DNA of 64,000 bases from Cunninghamia lanceolata (Eukaryota; Streptophyta; Pinopsida; Cupressales; Cupressaceae). The notes under the pieces are model-generated. The model was not told the origin of the DNA. It ran no database searches and saw only the letters and a program-made list of their open reading frames with translations. Made by a program: the position numbers and the translations under genes. Within the stretch, counting starts at the first letter, position 1, and every line of letters starts with the position of its first letter. The stretch is from NCBI GenBank assembly GCA_027924645.1, contig BSBN01001252.1, positions 1,219,546 through 1,283,545 of the forward strand, given 5' to 3'. This document shows positions 58,301 to 64,000 of the stretch, one piece after another.

Positions 58301-59660
58301 GTCCTTCGAATAATAGTCCATCCTTTATGAATTAATCCATCCATGGTATCATATCCATACTAGTAGGCTCCATACATGTTGTCCATGCATCCTTAAAGTC
58401 TAAATCATCCTTGTATAACTCCTCCATGGCATCAAACCCAACTACTTCAGCTCTCATTTCAATCAATAATGCTTCTCTTCTACTCAAGGAATCCGCTACT
58501 TTGTTTGAACTTCCACTTCGATGCTTAAGAACAAAAGTATACCCTTATAGGAATTCCACCCACTTCATGTTTGTTGTTGGTTAAGCTTGGTGTGGTTATT
58601 ATTAATATATGCAAAGCATGATGATATGTGTAAAGCACAATCTCCTTAGGAAGTAAATAATGTTGCCACTTCTTCAAGGCCTGCACTATGGCATAGAACT
58701 CTTGATCATAAACAGAATACCTCTTCTTGGAATCATTAAGCTTTTCACTAAAGTATGCAATAGGTCTTCCCTCTTGGTTCAGAACCTCTCCTATGGTTGT
58801 CCCACTCGCAATCCACTTGAAACACTTTTGAAAAATTAGTTAATGCCAACACTGGTTCCTTGGTGACCTTCATGAGCTCAAAACTCTTATTCGTTGTTGT
58901 CCACTTAAACTCCTTTCTATCTCCCCTTATAGTTTTAGTTATGGGTGCACATATCCCACTAAAATTTTGAATAAATCTAGAGTAAAAGTTGGCTAACATG
59001 GAAACTTCAAACCTCATGCACACTCCTAGGTGTAGGCCATTCTATTATTGCTCATACCTTCTTTGGATCCATTTCCAGCCCCTTAGGTGAGATGACATGT
59101 CCCAAATGGACCAATTTCTCCTTCATAAAACTACATTTCTTTAGGTTCACCAACAACTTTTCCTCTTTGATCTTTTACAAGACCTGCCTAATATGCAACA
59201 AATGTTCTTCCCTATTGTCACTAAAAATTAGAATATCATTAAGGTAAACAATTACAAATTTTCCCAAAAATGGTCTCAACACTTCGTTCATCAACCACAT
59301 AAACATGCTAGGTGCATTTGTCAATCTGAAGAGCATTACTAACCACTCATACAACCCCTCCTTGGTCTTAAAAGCAGTCTTCCAATCATCACCATCTCTT
59401 ATCCTAATTTGGTGATATCCACTTTTAAATTAATTTTAGTAAAATATTTGGTCTTCCCCAAGCAATCCATGAGATCATCCATTCTAGGTAAAGGAAACCA
59501 ATACCAGATAATTATTTTTTGATGGTTGTTGAATCCATGCACATCCTCCATTCACCATTCTTTTTGGGTGCTAACATAGCTGGTATTGTGCATGGGCTAA
59601 GGCTTTCTCTAATCAACCCTCTTTCCAATAGCTCCTGCACTCATTTACTCACCTCTTAAT
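58301..59660 (-). pseudogene. Element 4 reverse transcriptase and RNase H (broken)
   Basis: 59023-58748 contains the RT-RNase H connection (NFYSRFIQNFSGICAPITKT, FKWTTTNKSFELMK, PVLALTNFSKVFQVDCE). Upstream, RT palm remnants are readable near 59200-59560 (a [14 protein letters not shown] segment at about 59220-59250, with N in place of a catalytic D). An RNase H remnant lies at 58490-58750. Multiple stops and frame changes. Confidence 0.7.
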
Positions 59661-60135
59661 TTTTTATAAGTGTAAATTTATAAGAAGCCTTGTTGGATAA
59701 ACTTGCCCCTAGAATCAAGTCAATATGATGGCTAATGCTCCTCACAATTGGTAGTCCTTTGGGAAACTCCTTGGACACAATTTCATCAAATTCTTCTAGC
59801 AACCCCTTCACTTCTAAAGGCATATCAATGTTGTAAGCAGTTGTCCCTACCTATAGCACCTTGGGAACTACTCCAAAACATAGTTTTTCATGCTTAAACT
59901 CCTTCAAAAACTATTTTCCCATCACTAGCATTGTCCTCGGGCTACTTTCCACCTCTTCTTCCGTAGTTATCAATGATGTAAATGTATGTTTTTGAACATT
60001 CTTCTCCAAAGTGTATGTGTTTTCTCTCCCATAATGGATTGACTTCCTATCAAACTACCACTGTCTTCCTAAGAGAAAATGGCATGCGTCCATAGGCATG
60101 ATATCACACTACACCTCATCTTCATAAGTGCCTAT

Positions 60136-60456
60136 TCAAAAATTCACTAGGCATTGTTGATCAACCAAGATTTGGTGCCCTTTTTGTAACCACGACACCT
60201 TGTAAGGAGTAGGGTGAGCTATCCTCTTCAACCCCAGCTTATCTACCATTTCAGTTGAGACTAAATTATCAATTCTTCCACTATCTATTATGACCTTGCA
60301 ACATTTTTTGCCTACTTTACATATTGTTCTAAACAAGCTTCTTCTTTGGACAAGTTCATTTTCTCTTTTTGTTGGCTTCAATAGTATCATTTTCATCATA
60401 AGTACATCTCCTTTCTCAAGTTCATCTAATTGACTAACAGACCCTATAGATTTCAT
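60136..60456 (-). pseudogene. Element 4 protease
   Basis: A 106-codon frame with CKVIIDSGRIDNLVSTEMVD, an aspartic protease active-site DSG, and LGLKRIAHPTPYKVSWLQKG, the usual clan-specific segment following it in chromovirus pol. The active site looks intact, but the surrounding pol is broken. Confidence 0.75.
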
Positions 60457-61670
60457 ATCCCCTTTGGCTACATGTGCACTGGCAGCCCTTTTTCTCTTTG
60501 ATCCTTCTAGCCTGCATTGCAGGCATTCATAAAACCTATGGCCTAGCTACCCACATGTGAAATAGGTACCTTGAAAACCTTTGCCTCTGCCCTTTCCAGA
60601 TCCACCTCTACCTCTCATAGGATATGGTCATCTCCTATTCATTGTTATCCTTTTGACTATTTGAAGGGTTGGCCTCTTTATCATGGTTGTATTTTCTTTG
60701 TTTTTGTCCTCTACTACTACTAAATCCACTTCTACCTCTCGTTGTTCCTTGTTGTTTTCTTTCCAATTTCTCCTCTACCTTTAAAGCATACTGATATACC
60801 TCTTCCACAGTTCACAACCTCACCATGATCAACTCATCTTGAATATTCAACCTCAACCATTAACATATTGAGCCACCTTTTCATGGTCTAATTCATTATG
60901 CCCTGATTTGATTGAAATTTTGTAAAATTCCTCTATATAGGCCTTCACACTTAACTCTCTTTGTCGTAAATTCTACAGTTTCTTGAGAAGGTCAAGTTGA
61001 TAATCACCAGGAAGAAACTTAACCCTCAGCTTGTTCACCATTCAATCCCATTGAGTGATCTTATACTATCATTTCTCCTTCTCTCAACATGCACCTCCTT
61101 CCACAAAAGTGTTGCATGACCTTTCAATTTTGTTTAGGCAACCTTCACTCTTCTAGGGTCCTCTACTTCATTTTCAAAGTACTCCTCCATTTTTGTTAGC
61201 CAATCTATTAACTCATCTAGTTCCAAACTCCCTAAGAAGCTAGGTAACTCCATCCTCATTCCTTTCCCAATGTTGGAGATAACCCTTATTAACCTCCTTT
61301 CTCCTACATCCATATCTACATCTGCATTTTCACCTTCATATCCTACCTTATCTACTCCTTATTCATTTTCACTGTTAGTATCTTCATGTGCCCTACCTCT
61401 TCTCATACCACCTTCTATTGCATCCATCCTTGCTTGCACTCCCCTTAGGGCCTCCACTACCTCATCTATCCTTCTTATAGTTGTTGTTGTTGTAATGTCT
61501 ATCATCCTTCACCTTAGCAGCATCCTACTACCCTAAATCTCTTTCCTTTCTTATTTCTTCTTACTACAATCCTTCTGGCTACAATATCCCTTGTTGTATG
61601 GACACACCCATAGTCACTGCTTACACGACTTCTTTCAACCCTGATCAAAAGCCATTATCCTCCTTCCAAG
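60457..61670 (-). pseudogene. Element 4 gag (heavily decayed)
   Basis: A knuckle-like FTCG-stop-LGHRFYECLQC is readable at about 60520-60570, with its first Cys changed to Tyr and a stop inside. Capsid-like remnants run towards 61200. Frames are short. Confidence 0.6.
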
Positions 61671-61677
61671 AGCTATA

Positions 61678-61694
61678 GTTACACTTTGATACCA
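61678..61694 (-). other. Primer-binding site of element 4
   Basis: Minus-strand TGGTATCAAAGTGTAAC, the initiator-tRNA type with one change, three bases from the 5' LTR. Confidence 0.75.
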
Positions 61695-61697
61695 CAC

Positions 61698-62978
61698 TAA
61701 TGGCACCCTTCCCATCTGGAGGTGCCAAAATCTAACCAATCTAAGGCCAACAGGAGAAGAAGTGAGGTTCTTGTTAGCAACTCACACAACCTTTGTAGAG
61801 GCTTGAGAACTCTTGTTACAAGTGAAATCTTCAGTTGCAGACAAAAGGAACTATGTTGTAGGTGCAAAATCCATTGCTACAAGAATAAGAATCTTGTGCT
61901 ACGGGTGTTTGACAGCACAAAACTACTCACATGATATCCTAGACACTCACACACATAAAATAACCAAGTCCTAGAGAAGTAAACTCATAAAAATTGCCAC
62001 AATAGAAGGATGACACACACATGGAGTGAGTAGTTTAAAAAGAAATTATTTCATTCATTCATTTAGGAATTACATATTTTTACATACATCCCATTTCTCA
62101 TAGTTGGGAAGAAAACCTTAACTCCCCTATTTCTTGTGCCTAAAATATATGCCAAAACACATCTCCTATTGGAAATAATCCACACCCGGACCGACAATGG
62201 GCTGGCCATAAAGGGGCCAGTAGCTCAATTATTAGAGCACTCCAGGAGAAAATGGAAGGTCCTAGGTTCAAGTCCTAGCTAGTCCTTATGAGCAGTAGCT
62301 CAACAATTAGTATTAGAGCCAGGCTAGGAGCCCCAAGCACCTATAGTGTGGCTTAAGGGAGGGTGTTGGAAATAAGCCACACCCAGACCGACAATGGGCT
62401 GGCCATAAAGGGGCTAGTAGCTCAGTTGGTAGAGCACTCTAGCAATAAATGGAAGGTCCTAGGTTTGAGTCCTAGCTGGTCCATATGAGCAACAACTCAA
62501 CATCTCCTCTACCTTCTTGCTTGTTGTTCAATCTGCAACCTATGCTCTTCTATTTTCCTTGTTCCCTTTCCTACATGTAGTAATCTTCTTTCTAGGTGTT
62601 GCTCTTTTCTTATTCTTCTATTTTGTTCCCCTCTCCTCTATTCCTTCCTTCTTTCTCTTTTTTTCTTCCTTTTTTTCCCCTGTTTCTTTTTCAAAAGAGT
62701 TTCCAAAAAAATCTAGAAACTTCTACCAAATCCCACCTAAAAAGCTAAGGTGCTCAAATCTCATCATAAATATTCAACCACTCATTTTTTGGGTTTAAAT
62801 TTCCCGCTCATCTCTCTCTCCCTCCATTTCCATGCTATGTTCCATTAATGCACCAGGGAGTAGGTGGTTTTTCCCCAAACATCAAAAGAAAATAAAATTA
62901 AACCTTAACAAACTCGGTACATGGTGGCAGGTGGGAAAAGAAAAAAAGGCACCAAAAAAATATGATGCCCCTACATCA
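61698..62978 (-). repeat. 5' LTR of element 4
   Basis: Direct repeat of 56006-56936, interrupted at 62168-62499 by a tRNA-like double insertion with a 9-bp duplication. Confidence 0.9.
62168..62499 (+). mobile_element. tRNA-like dimeric SINE insertion in the LTR
   Basis: Flanked by ACATCTCCT (62159-62167 and 62500-62508); the other LTR has an uninterrupted site near 56466. It consists of two similar monomers of about 197-bp spacing, each starting TTGGAAATAAKCCACACCC and containing an A-box-like TAGCTCAGTTGGTAGAGC (second copy) and a B-box-like GGTTCAAGTCC or GGTTTGAGTCC. No poly-A tail. Probably a tRNA-derived, dimeric SINE. The second tRNA-like part does not fold into a complete tRNA by eye. 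Confidence 0.75.
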
Positions 62979-62983
62979 AATGG

Positions 62984-64000
62984 TAATCGAAAAAATAGGA
63001 GGTAGTTTGCCTCCCAATCTCCCTTCCCATTCCTATGCACATATTGCACAGGTCAACACCAATATTTAGTTTTTGAACACTTGCAAGGTGCCTCAAAAGG
63101 GGTCATTCTAACTGGTCAAATAGAAATTGTTCGTGAATGGAGAGTACATACCAAGGAAACATGGGTTGCACATAGCATTCAAGGGTTGTCCAATTTAATT
63201 TGATCACCCCAACATGTGAATAAAGATGTGATCAATGGAAAACATAAAGATTAAAAAAATGTTCAGCTACATATATCCAACCAACAAATTTAATTTTGTT
63301 TTTAGTCAAATTTCCCCACTGAAAGATAAGACTATGTAAGAGGAAAAATTGGATTGGGAGAAATTTTTTGATGGATAAATATTAGTAAACCCTTTCTTTT
63401 ACCCAAAAAATATGTTAAAAAAGAAAAAATCTTACATCCAGAATTGAACTTGTGATTTCACAATGAAAATTTTTCAAATGTAACTTATGTTTGAAAAAAG
63501 TGGGCAAAATTTAGATGCAATTTCCCTTAAAATTCCTTACAAACTTTAGCTACAAGTTCCCTAAGTTTCAGCTACAAATATCATTTAAAAGTTTTACAAA
63601 TTACAATCAAAATTTCCTTCGAAAATTTGTTCAATTAATTTTCACTAAACTATCTTGGGGAATAAGCAAGTTTATTTGACTTAAACAAACAAATTTCATT
63701 AACAGGTTGATAACACGTTAAATGTTAAAAAACTTTTTAAATCATAGAGCAACGAGGATGTAACTAAATCTATGAATATTGATTTATCTTAACAATGCAT
63801 GGTAGAATATCTGCAACATGAAAGTCAATGAGAAATGTCAAAGATTTAAGCAGTCTATAACTAACAACGTAGTGGAAAGGAATTGCAAGAAAAATTATAG
63901 AAATGCATCGGTTGAGGGGAATATATGAATATGGATGGCGGTAGTTGAAATAGTGAGACTCAAGCGATGAGATTGGAAGTAAATGAATATCTTTGTAACA
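62984..64000. other. Right flank, no gene seen
   Basis: AT-rich host sequence to the window end. It contains a GGAGGTAGTTTGCCTCC hairpin at about 62999-63015. No open frame with motifs. Confidence 0.5.

Larger units (their letters stand above)
56006..62978 (-). mobile_element. Element 4: complete, decayed chromodomain-type Ty3/gypsy element
   Basis: LTRs at 56006-56936 and 61698-62978 (the latter enlarged by a 332-bp insertion plus its duplication). Ends are TGATGG/TAATGG and CTACATCA. The target duplication AATGG is exact at 56001-56005 and 62979-62983. On the minus strand: primer site, gag, protease, RT, RNase H, integrase and a chromodomain remnant. Many stops and frameshifts. Integrase style and the C-terminal chromodomain remnant place it in the chromovirus branch. 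Confidence 0.9.

Noticed and set aside
62210..62485. Two possible tRNA genes
   Set aside because: A- and B-box-like words are present, but acceptor stems do not pair well and both sit in a dimeric insertion with target duplication; a SINE is the better reading.
1..64000. CRISPR arrays, bacterial operons, defence systems or viral genomes
   Set aside because: No regularly spaced identical repeats with unique spacers, no ribosome-binding-site-led gene clusters; all multi-gene clusters are plant transposable elements.

Overview
The window is repeat-dominated, AT-rich plant nuclear DNA, probably from a land plant with a large genome (a gymnosperm would fit, but nothing here proves it). Evidence for a plant: GT-AG introns, tRNA-iMet-primed Ty3/gypsy elements, a TRIM, a SINE, degenerate CCCTAAA telomere-type repeats and plant-type LINE ORF1 and PPR remnants. 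There is no sign of operons, CRISPR arrays or prokaryotic genes.

Left three quarters (1-46331): a nest of transposable elements. Outermost is element 3, a minus-strand gypsy element whose 5' LTR lies at 44839-46331. Its integrase is cut at 40592/40593 by element 2, a plus-strand gypsy element with its 3' LTR at 40131-40592. Element 2 is broken at 31477/31478 by element 1, a minus-strand, Tat-like gypsy element with roughly 3-kb LTRs and an RNase H domain between protease and reverse transcriptase. The 5' LTR of element 1 (9259-9935 plus 29186-31477) is split by a 19,250-bp DNA transposon (9936-29185) with 32-bp inverted ends and a TTAA target duplication. That transposon carries a decayed DDE-type transposase gene (minus, 17840-20936), a seven-exon gene of unknown function (plus, 10228-12293), a 359-bp tandem triplicate, an ATCGG-rich minisatellite and a 3.4-kb telomere-like array. 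It also holds a LINE ORF1 fragment that is itself split by a complete small LTR element (21902-24257). Element 2 additionally carries a solo LTR (33613-34639) and a TRIM (35972-36344). Element 3 carries a foldback MITE (44520-44714).

Right quarter (46332-64000): closer to ordinary host sequence. It holds one apparently intact 10-exon gene on the minus strand (53344 to 50415; 378 residues by my splicing) for a secreted protein resembling a substrate-binding protein, a SINE at 48814-49020 with target duplication, a PPR-like remnant, a (TC)n/(AC)n microsatellite, and a complete but decayed chromodomain-type gypsy element (56006-62978, duplication AATGG) with a tRNA-like double SINE inserted in its right LTR.

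All transposon coding regions are broken by stops and frameshifts, many at codons one C-to-T or G-to-A change from sense. The only gene I would call intact and functional is the host gene at 50415-53344. Element boundaries come from direct repeats, inverted ends and target duplications read by eye. Family names rest on motif recognition without database searches.
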